From Streptomyces sp. DH41 (lineage in GTDB: Bacteria; Actinomycetota; Actinomycetes; Streptomycetales; Streptomycetaceae): a stretch of 64,000 bases of DNA. The notes beneath the pieces were generated by a model. It searched no databases and had not been told where the DNA came from. It saw only the letters and a program-made list of their open reading frames with translations. Below, piece after piece: positions 17,164-24,826 of this stretch. The position numbers and the translations under genes were made by a program. Within the stretch, counting starts at the first letter, position 1. The number at the start of each line of letters is the position of its first letter. The stretch covers positions 1 to 64,000 of the forward strand of contig NZ_JARVKY010000028.1 in assembly GCF_029813785.1 (NCBI RefSeq), given 5' to 3'.

Positions 17164-17987
17164 GCGCCCTCGACCTGACCACGGGAGGCCCTCGTGACCG
17201 CGGGCGGCTGTACTGGGCGATCGCCGACTGCGGCAACATCGTCCGCCGCGGCCTGACCCACTACAAGCGTCAGCCCGTCAACATCGCCTGGCAGCTCGGC
17301 TTCCCGATCCTGTCCGTCCTCCTCTACGGCTATGTCTTCGGCAGTGCGATGACCGTGCCGGGCGGCGGGGACTACAAGGACTTCCTGATGCCGGGCATGT
17401 TCGTGATGACCATGGCGTTCGGCTTCATCAACACGGCGACCGTCGTCGTGTACGACTCCACCAAGGGCGTCATCGACCGGTTCCGCTCCATGCCGATGGC
17501 GTCGTCCGCGGTGGTGGCCGGACGCGGGGTGACCGATCTGGTCGTCGCCTGCGCCGAGTTGACGATCCTGGTGCTGACGGCGCTGGCCATGGGCTGGCGT
17601 CCGGACGGCGGCTGGGGCTTCCTGGCCGCGTTCGGGCTGCTGCTGTGGCTGCGGTTCGCGCTGATCTGGCTCGGGGTGTGGCTCGGCCTGCTGGTCCCCA
17701 ACCCGGAGGCGGCGGGCGGCCTGTTCGCGGTCGCCTTCCCGCTGACGATGATCTCCAGCATCTTCGTCGCCCCGCAGCTCATGCCCGACTGGCTGGGCTG
17801 GGTGGCCGCCTGGAACCCCATCTCGTCCACGGCGGCGGCCGCCCGCGAGCTGTTCGGCACGCCGGTCGGCGGCGGCGACTCGTGGGTGGAACAGCACTCG
17901 CTGCTGATGGCGGGCGTGTGGCCGGTGGTGCTGACGGCGATCTTCCTGCCGCTGGCGGTGCGACGCTTCCAGCGGCTCAGCCGGTAG
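17160..17987 (+). CDS. ABC-2 type permease (DrrB-type)
   Basis: A 275-residue membrane subunit with about six hydrophobic segments and the ABC-2 family core. It would form the membrane channel of the exporter with the DrrA-type ATPase. PNPEAAGGLFAVAFPLTMISSIFVAP and WNPISSTAAAARELF are typical of DrrB-like proteins. It starts at a GTG that overlaps the stop of the ATPase gene. A very strong hairpin terminator follows 14 bases after its stop. Confidence 0.93.
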   Translation: MSALDLTTGGPRDRGRLYWAIADCGNIVRRGLTHYKRQPVNIAWQLGFPILSVLLYGYVFGSAMTVPGGGDYKDFLMPGMFVMTMAFGFINTATVVVYDSTKGVIDRFRSMPMASSAVVAGRGVTDLVVACAELTILVLTALAMGWRPDGGWGFLAAFGLLLWLRFALIWLGVWLGLLVPNPEAAGGLFAVAFPLTMISSIFVAPQLMPDWLGWVAAWNPISSTAAAARELFGTPVGGGDSWVEQHSLLMAGVWPVVLTAIFLPLAVRRFQRLSR

Positions 17988-18000
17988 GGGCGGGGAAGCG

Positions 18001-18037
18001 ACGAGGGGCGCCCGGCGATTCGCCGGGCGCCCCTCGT
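18001..18037. terminator. Perfect 18-bp bidirectional terminator
   Basis: The arms ACGAGGGGCGCCCGGCGA (18001-18018) and their exact complement (18020-18037) flank one central base. The hairpin lies between the convergent ABC permease and serC genes. Confidence 0.9.
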
Positions 18038-18053
18038 CGTACGACCGCTGTCG

Positions 18054-19172
18054 CTACAGCTTCTCGATCACGTAGTCGACGCACTTGGTCAGCGCCTCGA
18101 CGTCCGCCGGGTCGATCGCCGGGAACATCGCGACGCGCAGCTGGTTGCGGCCCAGCTTGCGGTACGGCTCGGTGTCGACGACGCCGTTGGCGCGCAGCAC
18201 CTTGGCGACGGCGGCGGCGTCGATGTCCTCGGAGAAGTCGATCGTGCCGATGACCTGCGAGCGCTTGGCCGGGTCCGAGACGAACGGGGTGGCGTACTTG
18301 GACTCTTCCGCCCAGGCGTACAGGCGGGACGAGGAGTCCTTGGTGCGGCCGGTGGTGAAGTCCAGGCCGCCCTGGCCGTTCATCCAGTCCAGCTGCTCGC
18401 CCAGGAGGAACAGGGTGGCCAGCGCCGGGGTGTTGTACGTCTGGTTCTTGCGGGAGTTGTCGATCGCGGTCGGCAGCGAGAAGAACTCCGGGACGTGCCG
18501 GCCGCTCGCGTGGATCCGCTCGGCGCGCTCGATCGCGGCCGGGGAGAAGACGCCGATCCACAGGCCGCCGTCGGAGGCGAAGGACTTCTGCGGGGCGAAG
18601 TAGTAGACGTCGGTCTCGGCGATGTCCACGGGCAGGCCACCGGCCCCGGAGGTCGCGTCGACCAGCACGAGGGAGCCCTCGTCGGCGCCGGCGACCCGCT
18701 TGATGGGCATGGCGACGCCGGTCGAGGTCTCGTTGTGGGTGAACGCGTACACGTCCGCGCCGGCCTCGGCCCGCGCCTCGGGGTGCGTGCCCGGGTCACA
18801 GGAGACGACGGTCGGCTCGGCCAGCCAGGGGGCGAGCTTCGCGGCCTTGGCGAACTTGGAGGAGAACTCGCCGAAGCTCAGGTGCTGCGACCTGTTCTCG
18901 ATCAGGCCGTGGGTCGCGACGTCCCAGAACGCGGTGGAGCCGCCGTTGCCGAGGATCACCTCGTAACCGTCGGGGAGCCGGAACAGCTCGCGGATGCCCT
19001 CACGGACCTTGCCGACCAGGTTCTTGACCGGGGCCTGGCGGTGGGAGGTGCCGAGCAGGGACGTACCGGTGGCGGCCAGGGCGTCCAGCGCCTGAACCCG
19101 CACCTTGGAGGGACCCGCGCCGAATCGACCGTCCGCGGGCTTGATGTCAGCAGGAATCTGGATCTCAGCCAC
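18054..19172 (-). CDS. serC: Phosphoserine transaminase
   Basis: A 372-residue PLP-dependent class V aminotransferase that converts 3-phosphohydroxypyruvate to phosphoserine in serine biosynthesis. FGAGPSKV near the start binds substrate, and the PLP lysine lies in FAPQKSFASDG (about Lys196). HNETSTGV and the YNTPAL segment are also typical of the actinobacterial SerC group. The GTG at 19172 is chosen because it gives the family's usual length and N-terminus; the ribosome-binding site is weak. It is divergent from the FAD/Fe-S oxidoreductase. Confidence 0.95.
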   Translation of the reverse strand: MAEIQIPADIKPADGRFGAGPSKVRVQALDALAATGTSLLGTSHRQAPVKNLVGKVREGIRELFRLPDGYEVILGNGGSTAFWDVATHGLIENRSQHLSFGEFSSKFAKAAKLAPWLAEPTVVSCDPGTHPEARAEAGADVYAFTHNETSTGVAMPIKRVAGADEGSLVLVDATSGAGGLPVDIAETDVYYFAPQKSFASDGGLWIGVFSPAAIERAERIHASGRHVPEFFSLPTAIDNSRKNQTYNTPALATLFLLGEQLDWMNGQGGLDFTTGRTKDSSSRLYAWAEESKYATPFVSDPAKRSQVIGTIDFSEDIDAAAVAKVLRANGVVDTEPYRKLGRNQLRVAMFPAIDPADVEALTKCVDYVIEKL

Positions 19173-19283
19173 GAGCGGGAGCGTAGCCCCTGGGCGAAAC
19201 CGAACGGGGAGATGTCCGTCCGATGAGACGAGATTCTCCGTCTCGCGGACCTGTGCCGAGCTACAAGACCCCATCCTGGACGC

Positions 19284-22145
19284 ATGACCGATCTGGAGGC
19301 AGCACTGCGCAAGGCCGTCCGGGGCGAGGTCGGATTCGACGTCACCTCCCGGGCCCTGACGACCATGGACGCGTCCAACTACCGGCGGGTCCCGCTCGGC
19401 GTGGTGGCGCCGAGGGACGCCGACGACGTGGCCGCCGTACTGGAGGTGTGCCGGACGCACGCGGTGCCGGTCGTGGCGCGGGGCGGGGGTACGTCGATCG
19501 CGGGGCAGGCGACCGGCACGGGTGTCGTCCTGGACTTCACCCGGCACATGAACCGGCTGGTCTCCCTCGACCCCGATGCCCGCACGGCGGTCGTCCAGCC
19601 CGGCCTGGTCCTCGACCGCCTCCAGGACGCCGCCGCCCCGCACGGCCTGCGCTTCGGCCCCGACCCCTCCACCCACAGCCGGTGCACGCTCGGCGGGATG
19701 ATCGGCAACAACTCGTGCGGCTCCCACTCGGTGGCGTGGGGCACGACGGCGGACAGCGTGCGCGAGCTGACGGTGCTCACCGCGCGGGGGAAGCGGCTGC
19801 GGCTCGGGCGGGAGTGGGCAGGCGCGCCGGAGGGCCTGCGCGAGCTGGTCGACGGCGACCTGGCGCGCCTGCGCACCGGCTTCCCCGACCTGCCCCGACG
19901 CATCTCCGGCTACGCGCTGGACGCGCTGCTGCCGGAGCGGGGCGCGGACGTCGCCCGCTCCTTCTGCGGTTCGGAGGGCACGCTGGGCGTGCTGACCGAG
20001 GCGGAGGTCCGGCTGGTCGAGGCACCGCGCGCGCGTGCGCTGGCGGTGCTCGGCTACGCCGACGAGGCCGGAGCGGCCGAGGCGGCGGCCGGACTGCTGC
20101 CGCTGGGCCCGCTGACGGTGGAGGGCATGGCGGCGGACCTGGTGCCGGATTCGGCCGCGGCCCTGCTCCCCCGGGGCGGGGCGTGGCTGTTCGTGGAGAC
20201 GGGCGGCGAGTCGGCGGCACAGGCACGCGCGCGTGCGGAGGCGGTCGTGCGTGCGGCCGATGTCGTGGACGCGCTGGTGGTGACCGACCCGGCCGGACAG
20301 CGGACGCTGTGGCGGATCCGGGAGGACGCGAGCGGTACGGCGACGCGGATGCCGGACGGCTCGGAGGCGTGGCCCGGCTGGGAGGACTGCGCGGTGCCGC
20401 CGGAGCGGCTGGGCGCCTACCTGCGTGACTTCCGGGGCCTGCTGTCCGCCCACGACCTGCGCGGCACGCCGTACGGGCACTTCGGCGACGGCTGCATCCA
20501 CGTACGCGTCGACTTCGACCTGCTGACGGACGCCGGCATCGCCCGCTTCCGCCGCTTCTCGGAGGAACTGGCCGACCTGGTCGTGGCGCACGGCGGCTCC
20601 CTCTCCGGGGAGCACGGGGACGGCCAGGCGCGGGCGGAGTTGCTGCCGAGGATGTACGGGCAGGAGACCGTCGCCCTCTTCGAGCGCGCGAAGGCCGTCT
20701 GGGACCCGGACGACCTCCTCAACCCGGGCATGCTGGTCCGCCCGGCCCCGCTCGACGCGAACCTCCGCTTCTCCGTCCTGCCGCGCGAGCCGGTGGACGT
20801 CGCCTTCGGCTACCCGTCCGACGGCGGCGACTTCTCGGCGGCGGTACGCCGCTGCGTCGGCGTCGCCAAGTGCCGTACGACGTCGGTGTCCGGCTCCGGG
20901 GTGATGTGCCCGTCGTTCCGGGCGACGGGAGACGAGGAGCACTCCACGCGCGGACGTGCCCGGCTGCTGCACGAGATGCTCGCCGGCGAGCTGGTGACCG
21001 ACGGCTGGCGCTCCACGGAGGTCCGTGACGCCCTCGACCTGTGCCTGTCCTGCAAGGGCTGCCGCTCCGACTGCCCGGTCGAGGTCGACATGGCCACGTA
21101 CAAGGCGGAGTTCCTGCACCACCACTACGCGGGCCGCCGCCGTCCCGCCGCCCACTACGCGATGGGGTGGCTGCCGGTGTGGCTGCGGTGGGCGGCGCGG
21201 GCGCGGGTGGCGCCGGTCGTCAACGCGCTTGCCTCCGTACGGCCGTTGGCGGCGGTGGCGAAACGGCTGGGCGGCATCGCGGGGGAGCGGGAGGTGCCGC
21301 GGCTGGCGGGGGAGACGTTCAGCCGGTGGTGGCGTAGGCGTGAGGCTTCGGCTGGTGGGGGCGGCCTGGTCGTCCTGTGGCCCGACACCTTCACCGAGCA
21401 CCTCTCCCCCTCCGTGGGCCGGGCGGCCGTACGGGTGCTGGAGGCGGCGGGGCTGCGGGTGGTGCTGCCGCCGACGCTGCGGGGACGCGCCGTGATCGGC
21501 GACGGTACGTCGAAGTCGGCGGCCTCGCTGCTGACCGCCCGCCGGGGCCGGGTCTGCTGCGGCCTGACGTACGTCTCCACGGGCCAACTGGACCGCGCCC
21601 GAGCGGTGATGCGCCGCACCCTGGACCTGATGGCCCCGGTGCTGGAGACGTCCGCGCCGGTCGTCGTCCTGGAACCGAGCTGCGCCGCCGCCCTGCGCAC
21701 CGACCTGCCCGAGCTGCTGCACGACGATCCGCGAGCGGCTCGGCTGGCGGCCCGCGTGCTGACCTTCGCGGAGGCCCTGGAGCGCCACGCCCCCGACTGG
21801 ACACCGCCCGCCGTGGACCGCCCGGCCACCGGCCAGACCCACTGCCACCAGCACGCGGTCCTGGGCGACGCGGCCGACCGCCGCCTGCGCGAGGCGGCTG
21901 GCCTGACCGGCGAGCTGAGCGGCGGCTGCTGCGGCCTCGCGGGCAACTTCGGCTTCGAGAAGGGCCACTACGAGGTGTCGGCCGCCTGCGCGGAGGACCA
22001 GCTGCTCCCGGCGGTGCGCGAGGCACCGGACGGGGCGGTGGTCCTGGCGGACGGCTTCTCGTGCCGGACGCAGCTGGAGCAGCTGGGCGGGGTGCGGGGA
22101 CGGCATCTGGCGGAGGTACTGGCGGAGGCGTTGGAGGGGAAGTAA
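19284..22145 (+). CDS. FAD-linked oxidase / Fe-S oxidoreductase (D-lactate dehydrogenase-like)
   Basis: A 953-residue fusion. The N-terminal half is a PCMH-type FAD domain (VVARGGGTSIAGQATGTG, then GMIGNNSCGSHSVAWGTT) with a FAD oxidase C-terminal domain. After about residue 580 comes a 4Fe-4S cluster motif, CLSCKGCRSDCPVEVD, and later a CCG domain (GGCCGLAGNFGFE). Such proteins oxidise D-lactate or other 2-hydroxy acids and pass electrons to the respiratory chain. The exact substrate is not determined. It is divergent from serC. Confidence 0.92.
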   Translation: MTDLEAALRKAVRGEVGFDVTSRALTTMDASNYRRVPLGVVAPRDADDVAAVLEVCRTHAVPVVARGGGTSIAGQATGTGVVLDFTRHMNRLVSLDPDARTAVVQPGLVLDRLQDAAAPHGLRFGPDPSTHSRCTLGGMIGNNSCGSHSVAWGTTADSVRELTVLTARGKRLRLGREWAGAPEGLRELVDGDLARLRTGFPDLPRRISGYALDALLPERGADVARSFCGSEGTLGVLTEAEVRLVEAPRARALAVLGYADEAGAAEAAAGLLPLGPLTVEGMAADLVPDSAAALLPRGGAWLFVETGGESAAQARARAEAVVRAADVVDALVVTDPAGQRTLWRIREDASGTATRMPDGSEAWPGWEDCAVPPERLGAYLRDFRGLLSAHDLRGTPYGHFGDGCIHVRVDFDLLTDAGIARFRRFSEELADLVVAHGGSLSGEHGDGQARAELLPRMYGQETVALFERAKAVWDPDDLLNPGMLVRPAPLDANLRFSVLPREPVDVAFGYPSDGGDFSAAVRRCVGVAKCRTTSVSGSGVMCPSFRATGDEEHSTRGRARLLHEMLAGELVTDGWRSTEVRDALDLCLSCKGCRSDCPVEVDMATYKAEFLHHHYAGRRRPAAHYAMGWLPVWLRWAARARVAPVVNALASVRPLAAVAKRLGGIAGEREVPRLAGETFSRWWRRREASAGGGGLVVLWPDTFTEHLSPSVGRAAVRVLEAAGLRVVLPPTLRGRAVIGDGTSKSAASLLTARRGRVCCGLTYVSTGQLDRARAVMRRTLDLMAPVLETSAPVVVLEPSCAAALRTDLPELLHDDPRAARLAARVLTFAEALERHAPDWTPPAVDRPATGQTHCHQHAVLGDAADRRLREAAGLTGELSGGCCGLAGNFGFEKGHYEVSAACAEDQLLPAVREAPDGAVVLADGFSCRTQLEQLGGVRGRHLAEVLAEALEGK

Positions 22146-22299
22146 CGGGCGGGCGGCGGCGGTCCCTCCGCCGGGGGAGGTCGAAGAAAGCGTGAACAAA
22201 GTCGGGTCGATGTACTTAACGCGCTCATCTGAGAGCGGATCGACGGCCCGGCGGGCCCGAGAGCCCCAGCCGGCTCTGCCGGCCACGGGAGGACGCTGA

Positions 22300-22671
22300 T
22301 CAGCCCCGGCAGATGCAGAAGGGATGACCGGCCGGGTCGGTGAGTACACGCGCCCTGGCAGCCTCATGAGGCTGGTGATCCGGCTTCCCCGCACCCAGCT
22401 CCAGCAGCCGGGCCTCCGCCTCGTCCAGGTCCGCGACGTCGAAGCAGAGGTGCAGCTGCTGGGGAACGCTCTGGCCGGGCCAGACCGGCGCCCGGTAGTC
22501 GTCGACCCGCTGGAATCCGATGAAGAGGCCGTCCTCACGGTTGAGACCCGCGAAGTCGGCATCCGTATCCGGGTGGACCTCAAGACCGGTGGCCTGCTGA
22601 TAGAACGCCGCCAGAGCCAGCGGGTCAGGGCAGTCGAGGGTGATCGCGGCCAACTTCATCTGCGGCGCCAT
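22300..22671 (-). CDS. VOC/glyoxalase-superfamily protein
   Basis: A 123-residue protein with paired beta-alpha-beta units of the vicinal oxygen chelate fold. KLAAITLDCPDPLALAAFYQQATGLEV and LHLCFDVADLDEAEARLLELGA are typical, as is the C-terminal TDPAGHPFCI. Similar proteins are annotated as glyoxalase/bleomycin-resistance-like, with no fixed function. The ATG at 22671 is preceded by GGAG; upstream in-frame starts lack a good site. It stands alone. Confidence 0.85.
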   Translation of the reverse strand: MAPQMKLAAITLDCPDPLALAAFYQQATGLEVHPDTDADFAGLNREDGLFIGFQRVDDYRAPVWPGQSVPQQLHLCFDVADLDEAEARLLELGAGKPDHQPHEAARARVLTDPAGHPFCICRG

Positions 22672-22755
22672 GGCATCTCCGAGCCGATCGGTGAACCTTC
22701 CCGCGGACACCGTAGAGGCAGCGGCTCACCCTCGCTCAACATGTGGCCGAGCCGG

Positions 22756-22784
22756 GGCGGCCCCGGGGAGGAGCCGGGGCCGCC
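22756..22784 (-). terminator. Terminator after the small hypothetical pair
   Basis: GGCGGCCCCGG (22756-22766) pairs perfectly with CCGGGGCCGCC (22774-22784). It lies 16 bases past the stop of the minus-strand gene ending at 22801. Confidence 0.75.
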
Positions 22785-22800
22785 ACCCCTCGTCGGCTTC

Positions 22801-23094
22801 TCAGCTCGCCGAGTCGAAGGCTTCCAGCCGCCGGCCGCGACTCTCGGCCACCCGAAGGACGTCGGCGAGGCACTCCGCCAGTCGCTCGGCGAGGTAGCGG
22901 AGCTCGCCGTGCGGGGTGTCCGGGAGGAGACAGCGGGCGTGGGCCAGGAGTTCGAGGCCCATCCCGAGCTGGGTGGACTCCGTGGTGTCGGCCAGCCGCG
23001 AGACGGGGCCGCCGTCGTCGTCGGTGATCAGGTAACAGGGCTTGCCCTCGGGGCCGGACCAGGGGAGCAGGCGGGGTTCGCGTGGTTGCGTCAT
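22801..23094 (-). CDS. Hypothetical protein, second gene of cassette
   Basis: A 97-residue soluble protein. It starts with a Trp/Pro-rich segment (REPRLLPWSGPEGKPCYL) and strands (LITDDDGGPVSRLAD), followed by a helical half (LGMGLELLAHARCLL, LRYLAERLAECLADVLRVA). I do not recognise a function. Its ATG overlaps the stop of the upstream 83-codon gene (ATGA), so the two are translationally coupled. The pair is divergent from a short GntR regulator and is probably under its control. Confidence 0.7.
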   Translation of the reverse strand: MTQPREPRLLPWSGPEGKPCYLITDDDGGPVSRLADTTESTQLGMGLELLAHARCLLPDTPHGELRYLAERLAECLADVLRVAESRGRRLEAFDSAS

Positions 23095-23342
23095 GCCGCC
23101 ACCTCCAGCTCGTACGGCGCGTCTACGAGGACGTACGGGCGTACGGCCACTGTCTCGGCTCCGTCGAGGATGGAGGGGAGACCGTAGGGGCTGCGGTGGA
23201 GGGGAAGGGGCACCATGCCGACGGTGGCCGGGTGGTGCGGTGCGGTGCGGGTCGTCGGTCGCAGGCTGGTGCGGCGGTGAGTGCCTCGGGGTTTGAGCAG
23301 CAGGCTCAACCACGTGACGAGGCGGCCGATAGGCTCGGTCAT
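23091..23342 (-). CDS. Hypothetical protein, first gene of cassette
   Basis: An 83-residue protein with a short hydrophobic start (IGRLVTWLSLLLKPRG), a basic stretch (THRRTSLRPTTRT) and a C-terminal segment ending RPYVLVDAPYELEVAA. Similar small proteins with an RSPYGL-like motif occur in Streptomyces next to regulators, from memory of the genus; no function is known. It starts at ATG 23342, divergent from the GntR gene at 23497. The repeat-containing promoter lies between them. Confidence 0.65.
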   Translation of the reverse strand: MTEPIGRLVTWLSLLLKPRGTHRRTSLRPTTRTAPHHPATVGMVPLPLHRSPYGLPSILDGAETVAVRPYVLVDAPYELEVAA

Positions 23343-23430
23343 GTCATCAGCTCCTTCTGGTTCGGCTGGTGGCCACGCCCCCGGACGGCTCCACCCGTCG
23401 CGGGGGTCTTCAGTTGGGCCGTCAACTCGG

Positions 23431-23478
23431 TCTACCGCAGTCTACCGCAGTCTACCGCGGTCGCGCGGTCTACCGCAG
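23431..23478. repeat. TCTACCGCAG iterons in the GntR promoter
   Basis: Three head-to-tail 10-base units occupy 23431-23460 (TCTACCGCAG twice, then TCTACCGCGG), and a fourth TCTACCGCAG lies at 23469-23478. A 10-base period puts every copy on the same DNA face. The array sits between the divergent hypothetical gene pair and the short GntR gene, ending 18 bases before its ATG. It is a likely operator for that regulator. Confidence 0.7.
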
Positions 23479-23496
23479 AGTTCTAGCGTCCACTGC

Positions 23497-23751
23497 ATGA
23501 CTCCCGAGCTTGACCGCACCCGGCCCGTCTGGCGGCAGGTCGCCGCTGCCATCGAGGCGCGTATCGCGGACGGCACCTATCCCGTGGGCGCTCGGGTTCC
23601 GTCGGTGGTCGAGTTGTCGGCCGAGTTCGGTATCGCCGCGTCGACTGCTCAGAAGGCGCTGGCCCATCTCAAAGTGGAAGGGCTGATCCGCGCCGAGGTC
23701 GGCCTCGGTTCCTTCGTGGCCCATCGGCCTGGCGGCAGCGGCGAGGCGTAG
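23497..23751 (+). CDS. Short GntR-family regulator, DNA-binding domain only
   Basis: An 84-residue protein that is almost entirely a GntR winged helix: WRQVAAAIEARIADGTYPVGARVPSVVELSAEFGIAASTAQKALAHLKVEGLI and the wing RAEVGLGSFVA. It lacks the ligand-binding domain of full-length GntR regulators, so it probably acts without a metabolite signal or with a partner. It begins at ATG 23497, directly downstream of four TCTACCGC iterons, and is divergent from two small hypothetical genes. A decayed copy of its N-terminal coding sequence lies at 24711. Confidence 0.88.
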   Translation: MTPELDRTRPVWRQVAAAIEARIADGTYPVGARVPSVVELSAEFGIAASTAQKALAHLKVEGLIRAEVGLGSFVAHRPGGSGEA

Positions 23752-23805
23752 CAACAGGTCCGCGCCGTATGGACCGCTTCGCCGGGCGGCCACCAGAATG
23801 CGCGG

Positions 23806-23892
23806 ATGACAAGCCTTGAGGTAACCCCGGAGATCGTGAGGTTCTACAGCGAGGCCGTCGACGAGGCGGACCGGCTGAGCACCCTACCCGGA
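23806..23892 (+). pseudogene. N-terminal remnant of a methyltransferase gene
   Basis: The frame starts MTSLEVTPEIVRFYSEAVDEADRL, which resembles the N-terminus of actinobacterial class I SAM-dependent methyltransferases of the type that begin with a VRFY..xVDExxRL helix. After about 29 codons the similarity ends, and the rest is Arg/Gly-rich out-of-frame sequence without the glycine-rich SAM-binding motif. It looks like a gene truncated by deletion. The family assignment is from memory and is moderate. Confidence 0.45.
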
Positions 23893-24023
23893 GTTGCCGG
23901 CGGCGAGTTCGCACCTGCTGGCCGTGGGGCGGCGGCAGGAGTGAGGGAGGCCGGTCGCTCGGTAGGGTGCCGACCGTGCCGGGAGGGAACGGGCCGGCTC
24001 ACCACGGCGGGTGAAGGAGCGGG

Positions 24024-24692
24024 ATGTCGACAGGTACGGACTTCGGCGCGACCGCATCGGCGGGAGCCGCGCGCGCAGGAGGCGTCACCCCGTGGACGTC
24101 GGTCCGGCGCACGGTCGGGCTGGTCCTCTTCGGCTGGGCGGCCGCCGCGGTCACCGCGGCGGCCGGGTACCTGTACCCGGACCTGATAGCCGTCCCCATC
24201 TCGGTGGGGGTGGTGCTGTGCCTCGCGTTCCTGGTCCTGCTGAGCGTGCTGCACCGTGCCGTCTGGCTGTCCCTGCTGACCCCGGTCCCCGCGCTGTTCG
24301 TCCTCGTCGGCGCCGTCCAGTACGCGCCGGAGGCGGTGCTCGAAGCGCGGGGAGAGCGAGTGAACGTCGTGATCGTGGCGGACAGCGCGGCCGGTACGTC
24401 CGGTGACAACCACCGCTACACCGTTCGCGGAACCGACGGCACGGAGCTGAAGGAGAAGCTGGCGTACAACGGCGACGCCGGGGCCCCCAAGGTGGGGGAC
24501 CGCCTCGCCGTGATCCGTGATCCCGACGGTGAGGTGCCGATGGAGCAGGCGGACGAGGTGGATGCCGCGGGCCGTCTGAACGGGCTGATCGCCGGCACGG
24601 TCGTGTGGACGCTGATGGCGGCACTGGCGGGGCGACGCGGCCATGTACGTCGTCGCCGGGGCCTGGAGTCCTCGCTGGACCAGCTCGTGTGA
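24024..24692 (+). CDS. Membrane protein of unknown function
   Basis: A 222-residue protein with AAGGAG just before its ATG. About three hydrophobic segments lie between residues 30 and 100, then a soluble domain of about 80 residues (VNVVIVADSAAG to DPDGEVPMEQAD), and a final membrane helix near 195 followed by the basic GRRGHVRRRRG. The soluble part has the pattern of DUF3592-like domains, including YTVRGTDGTEL and GDRLAVIRDPDG. Its role is unknown. Confidence 0.78.
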   Translation: MSTGTDFGATASAGAARAGGVTPWTSVRRTVGLVLFGWAAAAVTAAAGYLYPDLIAVPISVGVVLCLAFLVLLSVLHRAVWLSLLTPVPALFVLVGAVQYAPEAVLEARGERVNVVIVADSAAGTSGDNHRYTVRGTDGTELKEKLAYNGDAGAPKVGDRLAVIRDPDGEVPMEQADEVDAAGRLNGLIAGTVVWTLMAALAGRRGHVRRRRGLESSLDQLV

Positions 24693-24710
24693 CGGGGCCC
24701 GGCGGCGTGT

Positions 24711-24748
24711 ACCGCACCCGGCCCGTCTGACGGCGGGTCGCCGCCGCG
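24711..24748 (+). pseudogene. Decayed copy of GntR N-terminal coding sequence
   Basis: This stretch matches 23513-23550, inside the short GntR gene, at all but three of 38 positions. The Trp codon TGG of the original is TGA here, so the frame is stopped. Similarity ends abruptly on the right. It is a fragment of a duplicated or exchanged regulator cassette. Confidence 0.6.
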
Positions 24749-24826
24749 GCCGGTGGTGGAAGCCGAGGGCCCTGGTCGGGGTGCGGGACCGGAACCGTGG
24801 GACGCCACCGGAGCGTGATCGTCCGT

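Noticed and set aside
18054..22583. A 1509-codon minus-strand open frame
   Set aside because: Only its last ~372 codons are serC; the rest is antisense to the FAD/Fe-S oxidoreductase, whose motifs are clear.
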